From Owenia fusiformis (Eukaryota > Annelida > Polychaeta > Sabellida > Oweniidae): a stretch of DNA of 64,000 nucleotides. The translations under genes and the position numbers were made by a program. Below the pieces are notes generated by a model, which saw only the letters and a program-made list of their open reading frames with translations, was not told where the DNA came from and searched no databases. The stretch is from positions 25,921,375-25,985,374 of the forward strand of contig CAIIXF020000005.1 in assembly GCA_903813345.2 (NCBI GenBank). Direction: 5' to 3'. Below, piece by piece: positions 48,901 to 60,900 of this stretch. Position 1 is the first letter of the stretch; every line of letters starts with the position of its first letter.

Positions 48901-51900
48901 ATATCGTCCATTCTTGACTCGCTTTGATAATATTTCTTTATCTCGTCTTCAAGTTGATAAAGAATATGTATTATCAAAGCTCATTAAGAATGGAAGATCT
49001 TGCACAGATACTCATACAAGAACCTCTGTGTCATTCTTGTTACCTCCTTCCCTAGCGCTATATGCAAATTTAATAGTTCATGACATCACTTCCTATGTGA
49101 AGAGTGAAAAGGTGACAGCCCACTTGAAATAAACAGTGCATTTTCAAATCAATATTGACTGCTAAATATTGAAAGTATATATGGTTATAGCTGATATATG
49201 GTTATAGCTACCATATCACGAGATAAATGGTATAGCAAGGAATATTCATTTAACAATAACAAGTCCACCCATAAAGCTCAGCGGTAACACATGTACCTCT
49301 TAAGCAATATGTCCCGCTTTCGACCCCTGGTTCAGGCAAAACTTAATTTGCTTGTTTGCGTAAAGTACTTCAGGGTGTTTGATTGAGTGGTCCACAACTC
49401 GTAAAAAGGCTGTGGTATGTACTTGTATGACTATATATCAGGGTTCCTGGGTCTGCCATCCATGATTACATGCGTTAATTACGACTGTATACGGAATGTA
49501 CCCAAAAGGTATTGCTCACCTTCATTGGTGGTAAACAAAATACAATACAATACAATATGCTACCATACGTTACATTACGATACGATACGATACGATATGA
49601 TACAATACGATACGATACGATACGATACAATACTATAGACTTTGAATGTTGATTACTAAAAAAAACATGAACAAACCTCAGATTAAGTTTGAAATATATG
49701 TTCATCATAATAATTTGGGAATTAATAAGTAACAAAATAACTAACCTCCCATTTGAATCATTAAAGCTGAACTCGGCAACACCAAATGTTTTTATAACCT
49801 GTGGGAAATGCTGTAGCCTCTCTGTTCTATCAGGTCTTGCGTTGATTGTAACTTCTGTCACTGCTGAAAGAAAGCAGGTCTGGTAGGCTGGGATGAGACC
49901 CTTCAATTTTGTTCCCATTGGTACAGGATTCACTGAAAACATTAGAATTATCACAGGCCCGTTGCCAGAATTTTCCGAGGGGGGTTTCTAGGGGGGGGTT
50001 CACTTTGGCAAATTTGGCCAAAAATCACTCAAAATTAGTCAGAATGGTGAAAAACTGCATGATTTTGAAAGAAATTTTGGTCAGGGGGAGTTCGCCCGAA
50101 CCCCCCTGGCTACGGGCCTGCGTTACATATATGATGCCAAGATTGCAGTTCAATTTTAGCAATAGTTTCATAAAGATGAAGATGCAGAATTGAAAATCAT
50201 TTTCATATGAATTGAATCTTCAGGTTAAAAATATACTTGTGAATAAAATAAAATTATAAATAAAACTAATGTGATAAAATTAAACTTAAAACTGAATGGA
50301 GATCCAAATTATAGAATATTGGATATTAATTTGAATATTAACTTACAACAAAGTTCTTTATCCTCATCTGATCCATCCATACAGTCAACTATACCATCAC
50401 AGCCCTATATTAAGAATCAAAAGGTGTATATATAATATACAGATAAACCTGTTTTTTCCGAAAACCTCTCAATATGAACCATTTTTTCAGTCCCAAGAAA
50501 ATTAAGTCTTAGGAAGGAGTAAAATTCATTCATAGATATATAGAAAAAGGAATTTCATGATCAAAACAGATATTGTAACTCTATAACCAATTGTAATAGT
50601 GACTACTACCGTAGCATTACCATTTGTACTTACAAATAGCCTGTGTATACATTCGCCAGAGTGAAGGCAGCGAAGATGTCCTTTCGTTGAACATGGGTCA
50701 GCTAAATAAAATTATGTTTTAAATTTAGTTATCTGTTAGGTAGCTATATTCAATAATGATAACAAGTAGCTTTATTCAATTATGATAACAATTAGCTTTA
50801 TTCAGTAATGATAATAAGTAGCTGTATTCAATAGTGATAATAAGTAGCTTTATCCTATGCCAAGTAGAGTTTTAGGGAGATAAGTTGGTAAGATATATCC
50901 TGTATTGAGGTTTCCATATCCTGAACCTCCATATCTCCCGCTCCAGCGCATATCTTCCCGCTTCGAAAATTTTTTTTAAAAAATTGAAAAAAAGAAAAAA
51001 TATGAAAAAAAATTAAAATTTGAAAAAATTGAAAAAAATTAGAAAAATGTGAAAAAAATTGAAAAAATCGAAAGAAAATTAGAAAACTCTACTTGGTATA
51101 GGATAAAGCAGTTATGTACGGTCGGTTTGGATATTGGGTTCATCCCTCGTGAGATATGCACATCTACCTTCGGTCCCTACGGTCCCTCAGGTAGATATGC
51201 ATATCTCCCTCTGGATAAACCCCATATCCAAAACCTCCCAGTACATAACCCTTATTTATTCAATTATGATAACAAGTAGCTTTAATTAATAATGATAAGA
51301 GCAAGGATGTCTATCGAGATAGATGTCCTTGATAAGAGGTAGCTTTATTCAATAATGAACTTAACAGTATACAAAACTATGGCACTTTGAATATGGACTG
51401 AGAAACATTGCTATTGATCTATTTATATATAACATACTACATGTAGTTTACAAAAATTTTAAATTTTAGAAAATCAGCCTTTTACCCCCAAAAATGTATG
51501 AGTGATAATCATTTGTACTCACATGGCCCATTACTCACATAGCTCTTTACTTAAATAGTTTATTACTCACATAGTTTATAGACTGTTTCATACATGGCTT
51601 TCGATGTTCGCTTAACATTTGATAATCTTTCCAGTTTGAATTTATTTTCATTTAAAATATTTTCGTAGTTTTTCTCAAGGCTAGAATCAAAGAATCATTG
51701 CATATTAGTACATATTCATACAATAGAAAGAATGGGAAAACTATGTTGGAGGTTACATATTGTCGCGCGCCAGACCCCCGCCGAGTACCCGTACTCCCTC
51801 GGAGAAGGTCTGGTGGCGATGATAAGGGATTCGGAGGTGTTTATCACGGGCGCCGAGCTGGTTTGGTGCTTCAGCTGTCACTGAGCTAGGAGATGGAAAA

Positions 51901-54900
51901 CACAATGTAAAAAACAATCAATTACGGGATTTTAACAATCTATTCAACACTACAATAATCACAATAAATTTCAAAGTGTCCTTTAATAAAGCCTTTATGG
52001 CCAATAACTCAAATGCAAATGTCTCTATATATATACAAGGGTCCAAAACACTCTGGCTCTGAGTTATCTGTCTCTACTCTAATCTGCAATACTCTGCTCT
52101 ACTCTGCTTGTCTCTGCTCTGCTATACTCTGATATACTCGGCTCTGCTCTCTGCTATGCTCTGCTCTCTGCAATACTCTGCTTGTCTACTCCGCTCTGCG
52201 CTGCTTGAAAAGAGCTCTCCCTCTTGAGCTATCTCGTCTTTGGGAAGGAGCCCTGGCTCCGGAAGTAACCTCTGCTTCGGGAGTCGCCTTGTCACTGGAG
52301 TAACCACTTTAAACTCTCCTCAAAAGAGTGCTTTCACTCTATGAGCTACACTGTCTCTTGGAAGGAGTCCAGGCTCCGAGAGTAACCTCTGCTCTTGGAG
52401 TCACCACTTCTCAGGATGTACTTCTCTACAACCTCTGCTCAATTCACTCTTGAGCTACACTGTCTCTTGGAAGGGGTCCAGGCTCCGGGAGTATCCTCTG
52501 CTCTTGGAGTCGTCACTTCTCAGTAGAAACCTCTGCTCTCCAACGAGATCCACACACTGGGAGTACCTCAGCTCCGGGAATCGCCTCGTCTCAGGAGTAA
52601 CCTCTGCTCTTGAACGAGATCCACACACTGCTAGTACCTCAGCCCCGGGAATCGCCTCGTCTCAGGAGTAACCTCTACTCAAAGAGTGCTCTCACTCAAT
52701 GAGCTATACTGTCTCCAAAGAGTAACCTCTGCTCTCGGAGTCACCGCTTCGCAGGAGCAACCTCACTACAACCTCTGTAGAGAATAACAACTCTAGAATG
52801 TCGATCAAAGAATGAGATTAGACAGAGCTGTTATCTCTCGCCTTGGAGCACCTCAGTTCCGGTAATGTAACCTTAGCTCCGATGAGAGTAAACCTTCCTC
52901 AACATACAACCCTGGGTGAGAGTCAGATCGCCTCGACAAAGTAGGAGCATTTATAGCTTGGAGGGGTAATGACTAGGAGCCACCAATACTCAGAGCAGAA
53001 TGACTCACGAATATCGATCAAAGAAATGAGATTAGACAGAGCCAAATAAACTCAGAGAATCTGGAGCTCAAAACTTCTCAAAATGACGTCACTTCCTTCA
53101 AAATCAAAGATGGCCGACCGCCGGGAATTGTGGGAACAAGAAAGCAAGATGGCGGACAGCTAATTACCCATTTTATGCCAACCTCAATCAAGAAAATGGC
53201 TAACTCACCAAAACACTGGCTGTTGTCTTGTATTTTCTTCAATAGTCGCACTAAATACAATCTGCATCTAACGATTACTGCAACTAATCCAATATATCCA
53301 AAATAATGCTCCAATAAGTCCACAGATTAAATAAAACACGCTTGCACATAAATAAATCCAAACTGACGAGGTGTTGTATCTTCAAGATCTTGGTTTACTC
53401 TGATTCACGTGGTTAATTGCAACAATAAAATCCAGACACCTCAAGTTGCATCATGGGAAAACTACAACTTAAGTTGGAGGGAAATTCAAATAAAAGAATC
53501 TGATTGGCTGATCACCGGTTGCTGGGTGCTTAATTATTCTAATTTATTCCACTACAGTCTGCTGATCAGTAAACATCCCAGTGCCTACGTGACATTCTGC
53601 ATGTACACATTTGAGCCATTAAACTCTCTGAAAGAGTTGACTGACTCCACATATAAAAGTTCAAAATAAAACAAAAATGAAACTCACAATTTTGTCACAA
53701 TATACATCCTTGTAACAAAAAATTTCCCCAAATTAGTGGTTTAGTTATTCCCAACATTTCTCTTTTTTATTATTAAATATTTATTTGCTGTTACGGCAAT
53801 AATCTGTTTTTACATCAAATGTTGTATCACTATTTATATAAGAAATATAAGATAATAAAAAACATAGTGTATAACATAAAAGAAATGCGAGCAACGTGTG
53901 GATGTATACTTTGTGTTTATTTCTGTGGGTGAATTTAAAATTAAAGCATTTGGTTATCTAGCTTGCAACAATACACATAACGTTTTAGAAGCAGCAGAAG
54001 CATGTTCTGTATTGGGCATCCTAATATAAAGCATTTTGTCTGTAGGGGTTCTTTCCTATTTCTTGATAACATAGTTGATGAAAAGCTTTTCTTTCTTTTT
54101 TACTTCTCTTTTGCAAAAGAATAGGTCTTACTAAGGTTAGAAAAGCTAGGAAGTCAATCTGTAGAAGCATATAAAAAGGCACATATCTACAATTGAAAAA
54201 CAACTTTTATATGCATTTTGTTTTGAAATAATAAAAAAACACATACGTACCCATCAATGATACGTTCCTGTTGGTCAAGTTTATTCTTTATGATCTCTGG
54301 TTGAACTTGGGGTTGAGATGCACTTAGCTTGCAATCACATTCTGCCTCAACCAAGCTTCTTGTGTGGTAAATACATACCAGCACAAACAGTAAAATCCTC
54401 ATATTCAAAATATTAATGAAGATGTTTTCAGGTAACGTAATTGTGAAATTATTTAATATAAGAATAACGTGGCAGTTTAAAGTCCCAGTGAAAGTCTAGG
54501 TTATGAGGTATGGTGAGGTTGACATTAGTCAATGATAAACCAATATTTTGTCTGATTTCTTTTATCGAGTCAACTTTGAATAGTGTTATAAACCTAAGTT
54601 TAGTAATGTCATGTATGAACATTCCTCTTTCTAATTAATACAGTTATGATTTAGTGATAATTATCCCATCAAACGAAGTTTGGAAGGATATAGGGAACGC
54701 TTCCGTTCGTCTGTACGTATGTATGTCCATACATACGTCCGTCCATCCAGGCAATAACTCAAATACTGTAGGCCAGATTTTGTTAATATTTTGAACACAT
54801 ATACCCTATGGGGGTAGAAGTTCAGCTTGAAAGCCAATTTTCAAAATGGCTTCTCATCGTAAAATGGTGGCCATTTAAGTGCTGATTTTCAGTAATTAAG

Positions 54901-57900
54901 GTACAATATGTAAAATGGTAATAGCAATATGTTTTAAATGTAAAGAAATTATAAAGGACATTAATAAAGCTAGAAATATAGATACCGAAAAAGAACATGG
55001 CAGCCATCTTGAAAAATGGCAGCCTTTACATGCTTTTTTACAATTTTTGCTGTAACTCGAAAAGTAGTGGAGTGATTTTGTTCATATTTGGTATGTGAAT
55101 ACTATAAGCATGGCTCACTGTCTTATGACGTTTTTGGTAGAAGGCGGCAATTATTTATGTTTTATACTATAACACGAAAAGTAGTGCAGCGATTTTTCTC
55201 ATATGATATGTGAATACAATAAGCAAGGCACACTGTCAAATGACACTTTGTGGAGAAGAGGCCATATTGAAAAATGGCTACCAATTTTTCGTATGTTTGT
55301 CATTTTATGTTTTTTACTATAACTCAAAATGTAATAGAGCAATTTTTTTCATATTTGATATGTGAATACTCATTAGCATAGCACACTGTCTTATGACATT
55401 TTTGGCAAGTAGGCGGCCATTTTGAAAAATGGCCACCATTGACATGTACAGTATGTGTGTGCGATTTTGTTGAAATTTTATAAATGCCTACTTAGAAGCA
55501 TAATACACTTTCTGATGACAATTTGGCCATAGTAAGGAACAATTTTGAAAATGGTGCCCATTTTTGTGTGTTATTTTATGATTTTATGCTATATACTTCG
55601 TTTGTAAATATGTCAGCCATGGCTGTTTCGATAAAATTTGCTACGCTTTGGCAATGCTGTTGTCTAGTTAAACAAAAAAGTAAACTACAGTAAAACACTT
55701 ATACTTTTCTATTCTAGACAGACTAATTTGTACACCTTTCAGTAAACATTTCAGAATCAGATGAAATGCTGGATACTTTGATGTGCATCAAAATTGACAG
55801 TTTTATTGATTACTTTGGCATACATCCCTTTTTTTCCCCATAAAATGTATATATTTCTCAGCAAATAAGCTTGTGTTTTTTCTTGAGTTTGTGTTTGTTT
55901 TCCTTGTACCCTTTTTCAGTGGTGCATGAATGCATATTTTTAAATGGAATATCAATGACTTTTTCCATCTTGTTAAGAAAATATGAAAATAAAGGGAAAA
56001 TTAGCATGTATAAAGGGGAGATAAAAGCCACAGAATGATTCTATAACAAGTTCAGTAAAACTTGTCTTAGTCTCTTGTGAACACCTATGTCTAGTGAACA
56101 CCTCTTCTCACCACATTCTCAAGTGAGTTCTGTTTAAAATTGCCCCTCTGTAGTGAACACCTACCTTTAGTGAACACATTTTTGTGGTTCTATAGGTGTT
56201 CACAGTATAGAGATTTTACTGCACAGCTGTATCTTTCATATCATTGACTGAAATCCTCTGTAACTGAGGATCATCCCAATCTATAAGTAAGGGGTATGTC
56301 AATCTCCATTAATGCCTCCAATCTATTTAACTTTTGACGCTATTCGTTTCATTATCCCATCGAACGAAGTTCGGAGGGATATAGGGAACGCCTCCGTCCG
56401 TACGTCCGTCCGTACGTACGTACGTCCGTCCGTCCGTCTGTCCGTCCGTCCGAGCAATAACTCAAATACCGTTGGCCCGATTTTGTTCATATTTTGTACA
56501 CATATACCTTATGGGGGTAGAAGTTCTGCTCGAAAGCCGATTTTCAAAATGGCCACTCATTTCAAAATGGCGGCCATTTTAGTGCCGATTTTACAGTAAT
56601 TTAGGTGCAATATGTAAAACTGTTATAGCAATATGTTTTAAATGTAAAAAAATTATAAAGGACATTAATAATGCTACAAATGTAGATATTAAAGAAGCAC
56701 ATGGCAGCCATCTTGAAAAATGGCGGCCTTTACTCGTCATTTTACGATTTTTGCTATAACTCAAAAAATAGTGGAGCGATTTTGTTCATATTTGGTATGT
56801 GAATACTATAAGCATTGTACACTGTCTAAAGACACTTTTGGTAAAATGGTGAAAAATGGCCGCCATTTTAACGTATTTTACTATAACTCGAAAAGTAGTG
56901 GAGCGATTTTGTTCATATTTGGTATGTGAATACTATAAGCATGGCACACTGTCCTATGACACTTTTGGTAGAAGGCGGCCATTTTGAAATTTTTTTTGAA
57001 AAATGGCCGCCAGTTTAACGTATTTTATTATAACTCGAAAAGTAGTGGAGCAATTTTGTTCATATTTGATATGTGAATACTTTAAGCATGGCACATTGTC
57101 TAATAAAACTTTGGGGAGAAGTCGGCCATTTTGAAAAATGGCCACCATTTTTATGTGTGTTATTTTACAAGTATGTGTGCGATTTTTCAAAAATTTTAGA
57201 GGTAGCTACTGAAAAGCATATTATTTCTTCTGATGACAACTTGGCTAGTGAGCAAACATTTTGAAAATGGTGGCCTTTTCTGGTGTGTTGTTTTATGATA
57301 TTTGCTATTCGTTTGTAAAAATGCCAGCCATTTCTGTTCGATGGGATTCGCTACGCTTTGGCGTTGCCGTTGTTCTAGTTGGATCTATCTTCCCAATTAA
57401 ATGTGCATTTAGAAGTCAGTAGTAGCATCAAGCCATCAAGTCCTATGCTTACTATAATCTAGGGATTACTGAACACATTTGGCTCAAATCTGCCAGGACG
57501 GAAGAGTTATATAGGGATCTGCATCATTCCATTTGTGTCCAGTTGCATTTTGTAACTTAGGGAAACCCCTGGTCAGGGGGGTTTCACTAGAATAGTGAAA
57601 ATAGTGAAAACAACAGGCAAAATCAATGGAAATCATTTATTTAACATGGAAAATTTGAAACGTCCCTGAAAAACAACAGCCGATTTTGTGAAAACAACAT
57701 GAAAATCACCTGTTGCTAATGAAACCCTTGAAATGAAATACATGTAGGTACACCCCCTCCAAAAAGTTTGTAAACAATTGCAATCTAGTTTCAGTCCCCT
57801 CCAACATAATATACTGTATAATGGTTATATGCGCACTCCCCTCCAAAAGTTTTTTAGAACAATTTTAATAGGTAAATTCCCCTCCCAAAAGTTTGGAAAC

Positions 57901-60900
57901 AATTGTATTAGGAATACTACCCTCTAAAAGTATGGAAACAGTTAAAAAGGAACACTCCCCTAAAAAGTTTGGAAAGAAATGTAGTAGGTACACTCCCTCC
58001 AAAAGTTTGGAAACAATTGTAATAGGTGCACTCCTTTCAAAATTTTTAAACAATTGCAATAGGTACAGTCTCTTCCAACATAAAGGTGCACTACCCTCCA
58101 ATAGCTTTTAAACTCTCCAAATTTTTGGATATTGGAATGTTGGAAGTTATGCATTAATTTGAGAGAATTTCAATGCAGTGAGTCAAATTTTTCATAAATG
58201 TGCGAATCGGAGCATTATTAGCCTACATTGGCACAAGATATACATTATATGCTGGGTATATGTTATTTTAGAAATTTTATAACATCATTTTATATACAAC
58301 TACCTGACAGAAGCAAATAACTACCTGAAAATTGGACAGGTAGTTATTTGGCACCAGGCAAAAAATGTGAGTTTCGAGGCCTGACTTTACTCCTCAAAAG
58401 TGCAAAAACTTAGCTTCTTGTATAAGATAAGATAATCACAATATAGGGGATTGCAAAAATTTCGGAAATTCGCGGAGGTCAAAGCCGACATTTGCGGGAC
58501 TTTGCGTGACATTGCGGGACACGCGAATTAGCCTAATTTTGATCAAATTCGCGGGATATTCCCGCCATTCCCGGGACACTTGACAGCTCTGCTTCTAATA
58601 TATTGGAACTGCCGATTGTCTGGGTTAGTTGGCAGAACAAGGTCTTTTTGTTTCTTATTGCTCTTTTGGTCGAAGTTCGATTAAGATGGCGGTTATAACG
58701 GAGTTTCCCGAACTTTTCCGTAATAGCACGAACTTGGTATTTCGTTACGTCACTTCCGTGTAAAATGGATTTGTTTCCGGTAAGAGGGAATTTCGGACAC
58801 TATTTTCAATATTTACTGCCATGTCGACATCCTATGCTCTTAACTGTATACCGAATGGTTAAACAATGTTTCTTACCGGAAATAAATCCATTTTACACGG
58901 AAGTGACGTAACGAAATACTAAGTACGTGCTATTACGGAAAAGTTCGGGAAATTCCTTATAACCGCCATCTTAATCGAACTTCGACCAAAAGAGCCATAA
59001 GAAACAAAAAGACCTCGTTCTGCTAACTAACCCAGACAATTGGCGGTTCCAATATATTAGAAGTTACATTTTGAGTTCTAGAATGCATTGAGGTAGGTTT
59101 CTTAAGTGGAAGGGGCATAGATAATTCTCCCAAGTTGTAATCGTACAGGCAAATGTATGCGCTCAGTACAGGACTATAGTCCTGGTACGGGATAACCAGG
59201 CCCCAGTCAATGGGTGATCATTACTCGAGTCTAGCCAATACTTGGCTAGAGGTAATTTCATCTGCAATACTGTGAACTCCATTTGAAAAAAGCTGGCCCC
59301 CGTGTCATAAATTTATTCAATATTTTAAAAATCGCCAGATAAATAAATCATTAATTAAAACGAAAGTGGCTCGGCTCCTTGATGAGATATGACATGATTT
59401 CGTCAGGATTTCGTATAAAATTAAAACAAAATGGCTCCAAGAAAAATGGTGATATTCAAAAACTGGACGAAATGTCGTTAATGTCTGACATTAGTAACTG
59501 GCTGTAAATTCTAAGTTAGCGATCCAGAAGATTTGAACTTAAATACACTGGTCACTTCATGTGTGTTTTGGAATTTTTGGTGAGGTAATAACACCAAAAC
59601 TCGCAATTCAAATTGTGATGTGGAAAAATGGCAGACATATGATTTATAATTTTATGATTACGACATAACCAGTCGTTCATGCAGGAATTTATCTTTGGAC
59701 GAAGGCCACGATACAGTGGCCTTAGAACATGGTAAGGTGATCAAGCCTTTCATGGATTGCCTTTCGTTCAAAATATCTGTCAAGGGGGGTAGGAAACTAG
59801 AGAAATCTACCTAACCCATCAACAAGTGCCTACCAATGGGGTAGGCTGATTAAAAAATCTGCTTACCAAAACACCAAAAATTAAAATCTGCTGTTTGTTG
59901 TATGTATTTATCGTTAGTGTTGTCGCGATGTGCCATAATCGTACATCGATGCATCGGCAATTTTCAGTAGTAAACATCGATGCACATCGCGATGTACATC
60001 GAGAAAAAGTTCGAGAAAAGTGCACTGAAATACCGAACGCTAATGCACTAAAATACCGAACAGAACAAATTAATAAGAGTAGGCTGGTACATCCGGGAAT
60101 TCTAGTAACGGTGAAATGAAAGTAAAGTAAATTTTTTTAGATTAATTGTTCATTTCGACTAGCTAAAACAGTTTTAAAGCGAAAGAATATCAGAAAACAT
60201 TGGGAAATGAAATAAGACATGAAAAAGGTAAGCAATTTGCGTCAAAATAAGATAAGAAAGGGCGATTTTTAGCAAATTAAATTTTTTTAAAAACATCGAT
60301 GTTTTGTTTCAGACATCGATGCATCGCCAAAACCAGCTTTGGCGATGTATATCGCGATGTATCGATTAATCGCGACAACACTATTTATCGTCATCATCAA
60401 TTTGAAAATCACAGTCAATGAATGTTACCGCAGATATCAAAGTTGGACTTACAGACTTGTCCAGATATTGAGGACTTAAAGTGAGATACTGAAATCTCTG
60501 TGCTGAACTAGAGTCCTTTCATCAGACGTTTCAGTAGTTTTTCTCAAGAAACAAATAAATAATAGTTTATTGCAGAATGTCCACATTTCGTATATATTTG
60601 TATATATATTTCAGAAAGGTGATAAAAAGTATTTCAAACGAGGGGAACTTGCTGCCAAACAAGAAGAGGAATATTGGCAGAAACACAAACGATACAAGAC
60701 AGTAAGTTCAATTAATATTTTAAGACCTTCTACAATGTACATGTACTGTATATCCAACTCTCTTCTCTCTAATATCTGACTATTTAGAAGAGTCACTGTC
60801 GAGAATGATATTCAACCTTTTAAAGTTGCAACAATACACGTGTATATATTTCTTTCTCTAGGCTTTTAGTATCAAGTGTGGATGTTATTTCAAGTAAAAG

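Larger units (their letters stand above)
41824..51511. repeat. Tandem segmental duplication, unit 2
   Basis: About 9.7 kb copy carrying gene B exons 2-1 and gene A exons 6-3. It starts and ends with the same TTTGTACTCACATGG junction as the other units. It lacks the mariner-type insert of unit 1 and the LTR-like insert of unit 3. Confidence 0.95.
51512..54924. repeat. Tandem segmental duplication, unit 3 (partial)
   Basis: Carries only gene A exons 2-1 and 5' flank, enlarged by a 1.94 kb insertion. Similarity to units 1 and 2 ends inside an ATGGCGGCC element near 54924. Units 1 and 2 switch there to another sequence (32751 and 43292), which marks the duplication junction. Confidence 0.9.

Noticed and set aside
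31507-54924. Assembly artefact as the explanation for the tandem units
   Set aside because: Not fully excluded, but the units differ by distinct insertions with target duplications, tract lengths and coding changes, which fits real paralogues better than a duplicated contig.
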